From Morchella semilibera (taxonomy: Eukaryota > Ascomycota > Pezizomycetes > Pezizales > Morchellaceae), in the NCBI GenBank assembly GCA_009192285.1, contig CM018607.1, positions 929,736 to 993,735 of the forward strand: a stretch of DNA of 64,000 nucleotides, in the 5' to 3' direction. Of this stretch, positions 45,389-57,400 are shown piece after piece; the stretch's first letter is position 1, and every line of letters begins with the position of its first letter. Under the pieces are notes generated by a model that was given only the letters and a program-made list of their open reading frames with translations, was not told where the DNA came from and did no database searches. The position numbers and the translations under genes were made by a program.

Positions 45389-45740
45389 GATGGTGGTTTG
45401 TAAGGCTGGAAGAGCCTTCATGAAGGCTCTCACCTCCACTATATATGGTTCGATTCACACCATATCACCTTTGCTTTTTCTCAGCAATTAGAGGTTTTTG
45501 GGGAGAAGCCTTCCAGACGGCTCGCTAAGACAAAATCAATTCTATAACTAACCTAAATAAGATAACACAATACCCAAATAGGCAATCATATATTCCCAAA
45601 CAGGCAAAATTGCAACTGCATCTCTAAAAAACAAAAAACAACTGCAGTCAACAGCAAACTGCTTATCAGCCTTCTAAGCTCTAATCAAGCCTTCTAAGCT
45701 CCAACCAACGCCCCTCGGGCCCGGGCCTTCTAAACTCATA

Positions 45741-46260
45741 CTAGATCGCTAGAGTCCTCGGAGACATGGTCGTTGGCATCTCTGCCTTGACCATTGGTGC
45801 ATCTAAACAGGTGACTTCTCTCGGCCTGGGTCCAAATACGTTCACGATCTTACTGACAAGACTCAAATGTAATGGCATTTGGGTAGAGCCTTCTATAATG
45901 CTCATTGAACCTTCTTCCAATCGTCCCGTACCTCTCTGAACGCTCATGCACCACCGCCTGGACCATCTGGCACCCCTCATCAGTACAGGGCATGGAGATA
46001 TTCAAACCTGTTTGATCAACCTTATTCCTAAACATTTTCTCCTCAACATCAAGCTCTATTCCATCAATGTCGCCTCTAGTAATGTGCTGATATCCTTCTA
46101 GTGAAGGTGTTTGAGGCATTTGGGTACTAGTAGGCCCAGTAACGATTGCCGAAGGCCTGTGAAGCATCGCACAGAGCCTTAAGGGTTTTGCCTCTGTGGT
46201 TTTGAGCCAACCTTCCAGCTCTTCAGAATCTCCAATCTGCACATATTCCAGATTTGGAGG
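45741..46260 (-). pseudogene. Paralog of the acidic-tract protein C-terminal part (fragment)
   Basis: Minus frame: QIGDSEELEGWLKTTEAKPL-RLCAMLHR, TPSLEGYQHITRGDIDGIEL, YGTIGRRFNEHYRRLYPNAI. It aligns in order with MDTEEVEAWMLGSLAKPLRV, TPPRGLYQPYTTSDDYGHFD and LNQKYLNKYPVGIGIADPNF of the 36.9-39.4 kb gene. No start codon with good context, so it is taken as a truncated second copy. Confidence 0.55.
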
Positions 46261-46273
46261 ATAGGGTACCTGT

Positions 46274-46720
46274 GTTACGGGTTTTGGAAAATGGAGACAG
46301 GAAGACCAACAAAGCCTCCCTATACTACTAAACTCCCAGTTGGTGCCTCAGAGAGGTACAGTGATGCCAGTATGGGCCAGATTGCGGAGTTGCGGAATCA
46401 CTAGTTAAAAAACACGTTTTTGACTCTTAAAATAACCTCTGGAGCATCAAAGCGCCGACACAGTCACTCAGGACACCAGTGAGTATATGAAGGGGCAGCA
46501 GTTCAAGTTTGGGATCAATCAGACCAAAACTGATCAAACGGCAAAGGTTTTGAGAAAGCTGACGCTGGTGACTTCTCAAGGAAAGGTAAGACTACCCGAC
46601 ACCTTCGATCCCTAATCGTTGAGAGTCTTAATGTTGAGCTATGCTCCTTAGTGATAGATAACGATTCAGGGAAAGAGTTGGCGAGCAAAGTCGAAGTCCG
46701 GTACCAAGGTATTATCAGGT
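46274..46720 (+). repeat. Long inverted repeat Y, right copy, with a possible exon
   Basis: It begins 'tgttacgggttttgg'. The plus strand has an open DTSEYMKGQQFKFGINQ...RKLTLVTSQGK then GTAAGA, a gap, and VIDNDSGKELASKVEVRYQG. It is the partner of 41165-41530. Nothing is supported in 46721-47158. Confidence 0.55.
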
Positions 46721-47158
46721 AGGCTGACTCCAGCATTTCCCCGCTGACGAAAAACTGAGTGCATGCAGTGGCGCGATGTAACATGAGGGATTTAAAAAGA
46801 CGTTGGGAACGTTGGCGTTGGTGTTTAGTTCTACTGGCGTTTATCAGGATTTTTTGGGTCTCCCACATATTTGTTGTAATGATAGTTCTTAATCCGCGTG
46901 ACATTTGCGCGGGATATAAATACAGTGTCTTTCTCCGACTTTGTTGAAATCATCATCGATGAAGAAAGAGTTTTAACGATATAAATTTATTTACCTCTAT
47001 TCTATACGCTCTTAGTGATTCTTGAAAATATCTACCTAAACCAATCTTCGTGTTAGCATTACCCAACTCTAAACCACTTTTCATACTCATCGGACTAGCA
47101 TAGGACAACGGAGATTCTAGTTACGTTTAGACTGAAGTGACCCTGTTCCTTCCTGCCT

Positions 47159-47690
47159 TTGCAGTTAGCGTTTCAGACTCTGAGCTCTTTACAGTACTAC
47201 TCTAGTAGTCTGATGCGACACCCTAATATTCAGGAAGAGTCAGCAAATGCAAGCCGAATTCCGGCACCTCTGTATACTGTTGGAGATAGAGTATGGTTAT
47301 CCACTCGGAACCTATTGACCAAGCGGCCCTCGAGGAACTTGGATTGGAAGCAGATTGGACCCTACTCTTTTTTCCAAATCATTAGCCCCTATGCCTATGA
47401 GCTTACTCTAACTCCGTCAATGAAAGTTCACCCAGTATTACATGTTCCATTACTCTCGCCTGTCTTCCATGATCCCATTCCAGAACAACTACAACCACCA
47501 CCGCCCCCAGTTGAGATAGAAGGAGAACAGGAGTGGGAAGTTGATGCTATCCTTGATTCTTGGAAGCGACGTGGAAAACTTGAATACCTTGTTCGGTATA
47601 CTGGTTATGATAAGCTATCATGGTAACCCTATTGAGCCTTGGATCACTCCCCCGGGTTGACCAAGGATTTTCATGAACGATACCCACACA
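47159..47690 (+). mobile_element. Ty3/gypsy relic: integrase C-terminus and chromodomain
   Basis: APLYTVGDRVWLSTRNLLTK, LDWKQIGPY, ISPYAYELTL, MKVHPVLHVPLLSPVFHDPI and a chromodomain start (LEYLVRYTGYDKLSW). Closest by eye to element B's integrase. It is an isolated, broken 3' part of an element; 47691-48058 is probably its decayed LTR region ('ggttctatgggtttctgta'). Confidence 0.85.
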
Positions 47691-48058
47691 AGCCTAAAAG
47701 GACTTAGGTATCAGAGGGAACCTAATATCTATCATAGCATGGAGCAATATCTAGAGGTGTTGCAGGAAGAGGGATTAGTCAGGGGTGTTCTATGTTCAAT
47801 GGATTTCTATGACAAGGGTTGAGGTCAGAGTTATGGGTTGGTAATGCGGCCAGGTTTAAGATCAGATATAAGAATCTTGAAAGGTTCTATGGGTTTCTGT
47901 ACAGGGATGATTGAGTTAGTAAGCGGGTATGAATATGAGATATATATCGAGGCTTCGCCCTCGCTTGTAGATAGTTTCTTTGCTCTTCACGCAACCTTCT
48001 TGTCCTTCTAGTTAAAATATATTTTTGGACTCTTCGTTATCACCCAGACGTGCCTTCT

Positions 48059-48340
48059 TGTGATAGAGTAACCTGACGCAATGTAGAAGATGACAATGAT
48101 GACCTAGAAGAACTTGAGGAGCATAGCCAATGTGACGAGGTCACCGACGAAGACACAAATGACACCAGGCTGGCACAATTACAGGCACCGGCAAAGGCAA
48201 AGGCAACAGCAAAGGCATAAGAGTTTGGAGCAGGGAGAGTGAGAACCAGATGGACTTCAACAAGAACGTTGAGAGGTACTATAGGTTTCCTCGGGGGAGG
48301 ACAGGATTTTGGGTGCAAGGAACTAGTAGACCTAGATGTC
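48059..48340 (-). mobile_element. Truncated LTR (TGTCCCGG family)
   Basis: It starts 'tgtgatagagtaacctgacgc' and follows the family through 'gaggtactataggtttcctc', then loses similarity before the MITE at 48369. Confidence 0.7.
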
Positions 48341-48368
48341 GAGGATAAAAGCGAGAGGGACTTATTTC

Positions 48369-49125
48369 CATCAGCAAACTCAACTTGTGATTGGGGTCTC
48401 ACAACAGTCTCCCGAGTCTCCTGAGAGTCTTCTGAGACTTCTGGATATTTTTCATTCTCCAGAGACACAGGAGATATCTGTCCCGGCGTCTTGGCATCGG
48501 TATCGAGGGTTCGGTAGTCGAAGCGCTATTGTGATCAATATGGTATTTTAAGTAAGGAAAGGGTGCGTTAAGGAAGGGGTGTCGTCATTGAGTTCTAGGA
48601 AGTTCGATGGCGTGATTGATTTGTAATGTAAACAGTAGAGATGGTGGGGAGGAATACAAGGTGTGGTTGCGATGGATTTCTATAGGTTTTTATGGGCTGA
48701 TGTATGAGTCATAGCGGGCTGGTGGAGTAGAGGTATTAAATAGTGGAATTAGATGTTTTTCTTAGTTCTTTCTTTCTTTTCTCTCTGTCTCGTCTTCCTG
48801 TTATCTCGGTACATAGGAATATACTCCTATTACAAGCCATAGTTCCTTGTCTCCAAGATATTGTCCTCCCGTAGCACCTCTCATCGTTCCCGCTGAGATC
48901 CATCTCGTCCTCATTCTCCCTGCCCTGCATTCTTTTGCCTTTGACTTTGTCTTTGCCTTCGCTGGTGCCTGTACTTGTGCCCGCCCGGTGTTGTTCCTGT
49001 CCACGTCGGTGACCTCGTCGCGTTGGCTGTGCTCCTCGAGTCCTTCAGCGTCATCATTGTTATCTTCTACTTTGCGTCGGGTTACTCCGTCACAATATCA
49101 AGAAACAAATGAAGTCTTGCTGATC
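48369..49125 (-). mobile_element. CATCAGCAA MITE copy 3, split by a solo LTR
   Basis: Left part 48369-48478 ('catcagcaaactcaacttg', CTCCTGAG blocks). The right part, 49095-49125 ('gaagtcttgctgat'), resumes after the LTR. The MITE was in place before the LTR arrived. Confidence 0.8.
48479..49094 (+). mobile_element. Solo LTR (TGTCCCGG family), TSD atatc
   Basis: Termini 'tgtcccggcgtcttggcatcgg' and 'ttactccgtcaca'. The 5-bp duplication atatc is at 48474-48478 and 49095-49099, inside the MITE. This copy fixes the exact ends of the LTR. Confidence 0.95.
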
Positions 49126-50014
49126 ACTTTTGATTGATCCTGGAGATAATACAAACAGTAGTAGTTAGTAAATAATATAGTTCCCAATAGCGATATCTCC
49201 TGCGCTGCATAGCATCTGCATTTTTAGTACCAGAAATAATCTCAGTTTCTATCCTTCTCTTTCAGCATCTCTACTGTTCCAATATATTCATTACTAATTT
49301 TGTTTTATACAACCTTTTCTCGATTTGTTTATCACTTTTTCCCCTGTTGGTACTAAAAACATTTTTTTGTTTCCAAGCTATTTTACTTGCAACACTGGGG
49401 TCTGCAACTTGGATGATATTCAGACTTGTCCAATGGTTTGAAAAAAAGTTTGACTGAGATTCGAAAAGTGACGGGTTGTGCCAGTGGGTTGTTTGAAGAA
49501 TCCATACTCTTGTGTTGATTCTGAAGCAACTGGGATGAGAATAGAGTTATACAAGACAGCATACTAGTACTAAGTTTAAAATGGAATGTAGGAGTGGGTA
49601 AAAAAAATTACTTTTTCTATTTTTTTCAAAATTCAACTTGTCCGATGATTTGAAAATTACCCATCAGTTTGAACCCGACTTGTCCCATCTTTTGCAGGCT
49701 GTTAGCAAGACTGCTTATTCCAACCACTATAGAAATGACAGTACTTTAGGAATGACACACTTCTCTAAAGTGGACAGCTCCAACTATCTAGTAAATACCC
49801 GAATTTATTTGGGTACATGGAATATTTTTAGCTAGTATCATTAAGGCAATGCTTTCAGGGAAGTGAATATACCTTTCATAGTACTAGGGATTCATAATAG
49901 AGTATTCATGATTGGGTTAGAACTTTTGATTGAAGACTTATTTGTAGCATGATATATTTGCACTAAAGATAAAGTATCAAAACAGGGGTTATTAGGGTGT
50001 TGATGGTAGAGAAC
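49126..50014. other. AT-rich intergenic stretch
   Basis: Nothing supportable; small open frames (for example 49638-49835) have no family features. Confidence 0.4.
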
Positions 50015-50639
50015 TGTCCCGGCGTCTTGGTATTAGTCCCAAGGGTTCGGTAGTCGAAGCGCTGTTGTGATTGTTAAGGAAGTGCTAAGCGAGAAAGGAA
50101 TGTGTTAAGCAGAGAGTGTCGTCATTGTGTTCTAGGAGGTTCGATGGCGTGATGGATTTGTAATGGAAATAACAGAGATGGTGGGGAGGAATACGAGGTG
50201 TGGTTGTGATGGATTTCTATGGGTTTCTATGGGCTGATGTACAAGTCATAGCTGACTGATGAAGGAGAGGTATTAAATAGCGGGTATAGATGTTTTCCTT
50301 AGTTCTTTCTTTCTTTCCTCTCTGTCTCGTCTTTCTGTTATTTCGGTATATAGGAATATACTCCTATTCTCAAGCTATAGTTCCTCGCATCCAAAATCTT
50401 GTTCTCTTTAGAGGAAAACTTATCGCACCGCTCATCGTTCTCGTTGAGATCCATCCAGTCCTCACTCCCTCTGCCCTGTGCCCTTGTGCTTCAGCCTTTG
50501 CCTTTGTCAGTGCCTGTGCTTGTGCCTTCCAAGCGTTGTCCCTGTCTTCGTCGGTGTCCTCGTCGCGTTGGCTGTGCTCCTCGAGTCCTTCTGCACCATC
50601 ATTGTCATCTTCTACTTTGCGTCGGGTTACTCCGTCACA
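50015..50639 (+). mobile_element. LTR (TGTCCCGG family)
   Basis: Full-length with 'tgtcccggcgtcttgg' and 'ttactccgtcaca' ends. Flanking pentamers agaac and agttg differ, so a clean TSD is not seen. No internal gypsy sequence adjoins it. Confidence 0.9.
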
Positions 50640-50929
50640 AGTTGGCACTCGTCAGTGTTAAACGAGAAATGTTAATATCTTTAAGGTAGGAGAAAATATT
50701 TGGCAGTTCATTAGGACATTAAGGGGGTTTGTGCCGATAGGGACGCAATAATTGTTGCAGATGAGATCGGACGCATGTGTGCGTTCCTTGAGAAGACTGC
50801 GACCTTGCTGATGAATGTGGTCGTCATCAAATTTTATAAAGTTTGGTAGAAACAAGAATTGGTCATAGGATTCTGGAAAATAGCGAGTAGTAAATAAGAG
50901 TTATGGTAGTAACTGGATTTTATACAATT

Positions 50930-51080
50930 CCGAGTCTGTGGGCCAAATTATGAGTTATAACGGACTGGTGGTGAAAATGTTAAATATCGGAAATGGATGT
51001 TTCCTTTATTTGTTTCTTTCTTTTTTCTTTGTCTCGTCTTTCTGTCATCTTAATACATAGGAATATACTTTTAACCATAG
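50930..51080 (+). mobile_element. LTR middle fragment
   Basis: The central promoter part only: 'tgagttataacggactgg', 'gttaaatatcgg', 'ttgtctcgtctttctgtcat' and 'acataggaatatact', in family order. Both ends are missing. Confidence 0.65.
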
Positions 51081-51148
51081 TGATAGTACACTGCATAATT
51101 ATAAATGAACCATTGAACTATTGGATATATAAGTACACATAGGGCCTA

Positions 51149-51245
51149 CATCAGCAAACTCAACTTCTGACTGAAGTCTTCCAACAGTCTCCTGAGTCTT
51201 CTGAGGCTTATGAGACATCAGGAGAAGAATGAAGTATTGCTGATG
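51149..51245 (-). mobile_element. CATCAGCAA MITE copy 4 (short, 97 bp)
   Basis: It starts 'catcagcaaactcaactt' and ends 'gaagtattgctgatg', with part of the hairpin interior missing. Confidence 0.7.
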
Positions 51246-51484
51246 ATAGTAGAAAGAAAGTTACGGCAGTGAGGTTCGCTACGACGGACCTATTAGTCAA
51301 CTAAGGTGGAAGAGCTATTCATGGGAAGTCATGACTTACGAGTCTATTACTTTGCCAATATCTAGAGGACCGGCTATAGCTAGGCTCTAAACGCTTGAGC
51401 ATTTTGGATTATTCCTCTGAGCAATATAGCCATTACTGCTGTCTGTGTTGGCCTTGACTAGAAAAGGCGACAATGGGTGATAGC

Positions 51485-52637
51485 TGTCCTGGCATCTTGG
51501 CATTGGTTCCGAGAACTTGGTAGCTGAAGTGCTTTGATATCTGAGGGAGTAATGTTAAGCGAGAAGGGTATGAGATAGTGTCATGGCATATTCTAGGTGC
51601 TAGGGAATGGGAGGGGTGATTGGTAATTGTACTAGGATTCTTCGGGTTGAATTGAGCGGGAGTTAGTATGGAAGATCGGTTGCGGGAAGTGATAGTATTT
51701 CTTTGGGTTTCTATGGGGTTACATGGTATGAATTAGTAATCGATAGTAGGAAGGAATATATATATGGGCTGGGATTTCCTTTGTCTTTTCTTCTCTTCTT
51801 TCCTTACGCAACCTCCTGTGATCAACCTTTCCCTTTAAGTTTTTCTGTCTCTGTCTTCTATCTCGTTTCTTTCCCTGTCTCGATATTAAATATATACTTG
51901 GTTCTATACTTTGCCTCGTCCCTGTTATCGGTGGTGCCCCTTGGTAACACCGTGTCCTGAATCCTCCTGCCTCGGTTAGATCCTTGGCCTCCTGTCGCAC
52001 CTAGCCCCTGTCTATGACCGTGATCCGAGCCATCTACTGGTGCCTCCGCGTATACGTTGAAATCAGAGACTCTCTGTGGACTCTCAGCCCGAGCCCGCCC
52101 CGTAACAAATGTGGTGAGGTTGTCGTTATCCGATTCTATGGGATTCGATGGCATGATAGATTTGTAATATAATTAGAGAAGATGGTGGGAAGGAATACGA
52201 GGTGTAGTAAAAATAGGTTGTTAGTAGGATTCTATAGATGGAGATATGAGTCATAGCGGACTGGTGGGGGAAAGTGTTAAATAGCGTGGGGGGATTCTTT
52301 CTTACTTCTTTCTTTCTTTTCTCTCTGTCTTGTCTTATTGTTATCTCGATACATATGGATATACCTCCATCTCCAAAGTCATGGCTTCTCGCCTCCAAAC
52401 TCGCCTTCGCAAGAGGTGACATCATAGACTCCTTTGACTCCTTACCTGGTCCTCACTTTCTCTGCCCTGTTCTGAGCCCGTTGCCTTTGCTCTTGCATTT
52501 GCCCTCGCTGGTGTCTGCGCTTGCGCCCGCCCAACGTTCTCGTCCTTGTCAGTGTCCTCGTTGTGCTGGCTGTGCACCTCGAGTCCTTCTGCGTCATCCT
52601 TGTCATCTGTCACATTGCGGCCAGTTACTCCGTCACA
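51485..52637 (+). mobile_element. LTR (TGTCCCGG family) with nested insert, TSD atagc
   Basis: It starts 'tgtcctggcatcttgg' and ends 'agttactccgtcaca'. The duplication atagc is at 51480-51484 and 52638-52642. The family sequence is interrupted from about 51579 to 52107 by another LTR-like unit, which accounts for the 1.15-kb length. Confidence 0.8.
51579..52107 (+). mobile_element. Nested LTR-like unit of another family (TGTCATGG...CGTAACA)
   Basis: It begins 'tgtcatggcat', has 'gaatatatatatggg' as a TATA-like site and a pyrimidine-rich run, and ends 'cccgccccgtaaca'. Similar ends ('...tgtaaca', '...cgttaca') occur near 53735 and 61999. A TSD is not evident. Confidence 0.55.
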
Positions 52638-52974
52638 ATAGCTTTATCGCAATCTTGGGTAGACCAACTGAGTGGAGTCTCAGCCCAGAGAACGAGGTTT
52701 CAAGTTTAGCCCAGGATGCAGGTACTACTAGTCCATGACACTGACTAGGAATGTTATATCCGCAAAGCCGAGAATACTCCTTAGCACATAGAGAGGTGGG
52801 GTAACGGAGGAATACAGTTCTGTTCCACATTAGGTTATTCATTAGAATTTAGTGAAAAGATAGAGTTCACGTTCAAAGAGTATCAGAGAGTGAAGCGAGG
52901 ACGAAGCAAAAATAAGGTAAGGTACACAACCAATTCAAACTGAGTTGAGTGACAAAAGACAAGGCGGAGCAGAT

Positions 52975-53070
52975 CGAGAGAACAATAACAATAACATACT
53001 GAGGTAACAAGAAGACAAGACAGAGAGAAAAGAAAAAAAGACCTAAGGAAAACATCTACATCTGCTGGTT
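52975..53070 (-). mobile_element. LTR middle fragment
   Basis: 'gaggtaacaagaagacaagacagagagaaaag' region followed by 'aggaaaacatctac' matches the promoter part of the minus-oriented family LTR. The rest of 52643-53400 is unassigned. Confidence 0.5.
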
Positions 53071-53399
53071 ATTGCATAACTAGATGAATCATTCATGCCT
53101 TACTTTTTTGAAAGCATTTAGAGACAAGGCGGGGTGACTCACAAAATAGATGTAGTAGTGTCTCACAAAGACATTAATATCTAGGTGGACTGTCTTGGCG
53201 ATGACTAATCTTTTCTATTACTAAAAAGACAAGCAAGGGAGAGAACTTATATATAGTTCCAGAATCTGTTCGCTGACTCATGACATAGAACACCATAAAA
53301 CTCAAAGGAAATCCCTATATTAGAAATACATATCAATCGTTGACTTATATAACTCCTGTACAGAAATCTGTAAAACATAAGAGAAACACTGACTAATGA

Positions 53400-53735
53400 T
53401 TCTTCCCGCAATATCAGTAACCACTTCCCATGCCGTAATAGAGAGGCTCAGAGTATAAGTACTAGTCACTACTCCTGTCCGCCTTCTCCGATCATCTCCA
53501 GTTGAGGAATTGGGCTAGAAGACTCGGAAGCGCCTTAAGATTATTCTAAGTAAATACACAAACAATTTTTTATTTCTAAACTTGATTTATCCCTATCGGC
53601 CATTTACTTCTCATTATACCAGAGAGAGTCATCTATTTGTTCTTGAGAGCATACGTTTCGGTTAGAGACTCTCTGTAGATTCTTTGTCCTACTCTTGTCC
53701 TGTTGTAGAGGCAGAGCCCTGTAACAATATAGAGC
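53400..53735 (+). mobile_element. 3' part of an LTR of the ...taACA family
   Basis: 'agagactctctgtagattc', 'ctcttgtcctgttg', 'ggcagagccctgtaaca' parallel 61.92-62.00 kb and the end of the nested unit at 52107. It lies immediately left of the Tc1-like fragment. Confidence 0.45.
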
Positions 53736-53754
53736 CCATTCTAGTCCGAGCCCC

Positions 53755-54175
53755 TCCATAGCCATTTCATCATCTAGGCGTGTCCTCTCCGCAGCTATTC
53801 ACCTCAGTAGGTGATATTCAGCTAAGCAACGACGGATGGTTTGAGTTGATATTTGCACTCCCAACTTGATTTTGATTTTTTCATGATTTTGATGTCGGTC
53901 ATCAAGAGCTGTCTGCCGAATTTTCGCATCTTCCTCTACTGTAGTCATTCGAAGTCTACCTCTTCCACTTTCTTCTCCTCCATCGGGCATTTCCTTAACT
54001 CTTTTGTACGTGGAATAAACAGTGGATCCAGGGACTTGGAGATTCCGAGAGATCTCTCAATGGATCTCCAGCTGCTTGGAGGCCAGCTATTTTTCCCCTG
54101 ATAAATGGGGTCAAATGGCTGCTAGGAATAGGTCTGTTTTGCTGAGATCTGGTCCGTCCGAGGCTGGTTGACATT
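53755..54175 (-). pseudogene. Tc1/mariner-like transposase, N-terminal fragment
   Basis: Minus strand: MSTSLGRTRSQQNRPIPSSH, LTPFIRGKIAGLQAAGDPLR (first helix-turn-helix), then in another frame EMPDGGEESGRGRLRMTTVE, EDAKIRQTALDDRHQNHEK and GVQISTQTIRRCLAEYHLL (second DNA-binding domain). The frame changes once between the two parts. The DDE/D catalytic domain is absent, as the sequence ends at the LTR piece near 53735. Confidence 0.75.
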
Positions 54176-54489
54176 TTCAATTGTGATTTGAAGTGGGGTA
54201 TTGGGGTTCACGTTGAGGCTTTTCGTTGCTGTGCGTAGTTAATTTGTAACCCGGCATAAGCCCACAACGGTAACCTTTCAAATTCTCAACCCTAACCCTC
54301 AGAAACTTTTATTTATCCTAACCAGCATCCCCGAATTAGGCCTAATTGGGCGCCCAAGCTCAATTATACCCTGATTTTGAGGTCTCCAAATAAGCCTCAT
54401 ATGGATATGCGGGCTGGCAGTAAAGTAGCTCAATTGTTGAATTGGGGATGTAGGTACATGTGCATATACATTATTTCTCCTGGGCAACA

Positions 54490-57400
54490 TCAATGCAATC
54501 TCTTTAGACTCTCCACTATGCTTCTGACCTCATCCACTCCTTTCGACAAACAATCAGTCTTTTTCCCCACACCATCAATAATCCTTGCAGCGTCTACGTC
54601 GGTCAATTCCATGAATCTTTCGATAAAATCTCCATCAACAAATCTAAAAGGCTCCTCCGAACTACGACTAGGTGAGCTATAGGCTCGGAACTTGTTAAAA
54701 TCCAGATCGCCGACACCGTTGATAACTTTAGCCATGTTGGATTGTAGTTGCATGAGTAGATCCAAGTACTCCGAGTCAATCTCTCCCAGAAGGTATATCG
54801 ACCCGTCAACCTATACATCAAGACATTACAAAACCATAATGAATTAGCTTTGGGAAGGGGGGAGGGGGTTACCGTTGCACAATATGCCTTGGGCTGAACT
54901 ACATTTCCAGGCAATATGTTTTCGTCCACTACCGGCGAATAGGGTTAATAAAATTTGGGAAGAAAGAGGGCAAAATCATCACCTTTCCTAATCCTGTTTA
55001 CCATCTCCCCAATCCTAATGTCCCCAACTAGTTGAAGACGCCTTTGGTCCTCCTCTGTCACACCATTGACATCTTGCCTCCAAATAGACATGTTTCCCTC
55101 TGCGTCCCCACAAATGACAGTTTCCTTATCCCATAATTCGATTGCCGTTGTCCATAATGTTTGGTAGTTCCGTGCAACCTCCTCAAGTTTGAAACTTGCG
55201 CCATCCTCGCTACTAGAATATTCCAAGAGCGAGGGTCCTTTCATAAGATCACCAACAGCTATCATGTTTCCACGAACCCCTAAATCAATTGGTTCGCTAT
55301 GTGTACGGTAGCTGGCAACCTTCACAATCTTGGGTTTTAAGCTAAGTGGGGATTCCCAAGAGTAAATTTGAACCTATGTAGTAAAATTAGCCTTGGTTTA
55401 GAACCGAAATGTTATGAAGCGAGTAAACATCGCACCGTTCTGTTCAATGCTGCAACAATCTTGCCATCCACCATTTCCAGCCCTTTGCAAGAACCTCGTA
55501 CACTTAACTCAGCTGCCAGTTTAAGCTTTCTATCATCACTCAGCTCGAATACGAGAATTCTCCCCCGAGTAGTCTCATCCTTGGATTCTTCCTGAAATCC
55601 AGTGCCTACAATGAACCTTTCGGAAAAGGTGTTATCGCCATTCGAGAGATTAGCGCAAACAATACTCTCTATTAGCTCTGTCTCCTGGAGCTCGTATGAG
55701 TCGATCATGGTAAAGGTGATGCTGTCGACAACTCGAACATGGCATTTAAATTGCTCGTCACCGGTGATCATATCTTGATACAGGTTGATTGTGAGAACAC
55801 CAAATATATTTCTACTTTTCGAGTGCGCCACGCGTCGGACGACATCGCCAGTTGGGAGATCTCTTACGTGTGTGGACCGTGTAAAATCGAGAACAGCAAG
55901 TTTAAGATCCTCTTCGGTGGCAACTGCAACAGAGTTGGGAAACCCTTGAGCATTGAAAGGGGTTACATGGGTTGTTTTATCCGCGGTAACGGCCGAGTAC
56001 GCAATTCTTCCCTCCAGCCCATATATGAGACTTGGGTGATCACAGGTTGCGAACACATTCACAAGGCCACCCCCAAGGGGTATAGGCTGGAAATAAACAG
56101 ATTGCGTACCCAAAACTATGCTTTTTTTATGTGAAAGCGTGTAGTTTTCCTCGCTAATTGAAAACGTAAATAAGGTTCCATCACCCATTGCCACTAGCAA
56201 TGTCGGTGGCTGGTCTTGCAGAATCCTCGCAATTAACAGTGATCTGGGAATAGCGGCATTCTCTGTTCTCACTAAGATCTCTTCAGAGAGCGTCTCCAAG
56301 GATGGAATAGTGAGAAGAGAGACAGCAGATGTAGTCCATTGCCCAACAGCACATAGTGTCGAGGGCACCATAGGGATAGTAAGGCATGCGATTTCATTCG
56401 GGAATGTGCGTGTGCCGATCTCCTTAAGATTCGCTTTGAGATCGACGGCAAAAAGGTTCGAACCGTTGACAACGTAAATCAGGATATCCTCATTTGCGGC
56501 TGCCATATTGATCATACCTTTGCCATGCAAGTCTAGTTGAGATGTAATTTCTCTAGAACCCATATTGATTAATCTTGCGCTGGAAGGAGTAACCTGGAGC
56601 AGCCTGCCATCAACGACATTTCCAGCAACAAGTGTTCGCTCATTGAGAGAAAATCCTCCAAAATGTTCCAGTTCCTCCGGGTCATCCTCCGAATGAAACT
56701 GGAATACTCTAGTTTCATCAATGAATGATACTACAAGGATATCATCGTATCTGAAATGTGATTTGTTAATATCGTCCGGTTAGGTAGAATTATTTGACAT
56801 ACTCATTTCCTGGAGTGGATTTTAGCCCCCAGAGTCCCCTAATTCCTACCATATCCCCAAGAATACCGAGATCTTCCATCCCAACACCGCTCTTGACACT
56901 TCGTAACGATCCCTGCTTGAAACCACCGCTGCATGAGACGATTCGCATATGCCCAGATGAATACTGCTGTTGGTTCTCGGAACCGGAATAACTCATATCT
57001 ACCACCTTAAAATCTGTGACAGGTGCTAGATTGGTAAAGGTCTCAATGACCTGTACCTTTGGCTGTTCAGAAGATAATCTAACAAGCTGGCAATCACCAC
57101 TGTGGGACCCAACATATAAGTGGCCGTTATCAAGGTATACTAGTCGGCTTGGTACTGAAACCTATCTCTATCAGCAAGGAAAAATATTCCCAAAAGTGGT
57201 TCCTTACCTGACCGATCTCTTCTACCTTGATGGCATGTGCCCTACCACCTAAGAGCTCGATAAATAGAATGTGTAGTTTCCCATCCTCATCTCCCAGCAG
57301 GTATCTTTGAGTATCGATCATCCCCCAAGTTACAAATGAGTGAACCTGATGCACATCGACTTTTAATGGGCCCCCACCTCCAGGATTATAGTAATAGAAC

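Noticed and set aside
54285-54300. Telomere-like 'ccctaaccct'
   Set aside because: Only about two units; not a telomeric or interstitial array.
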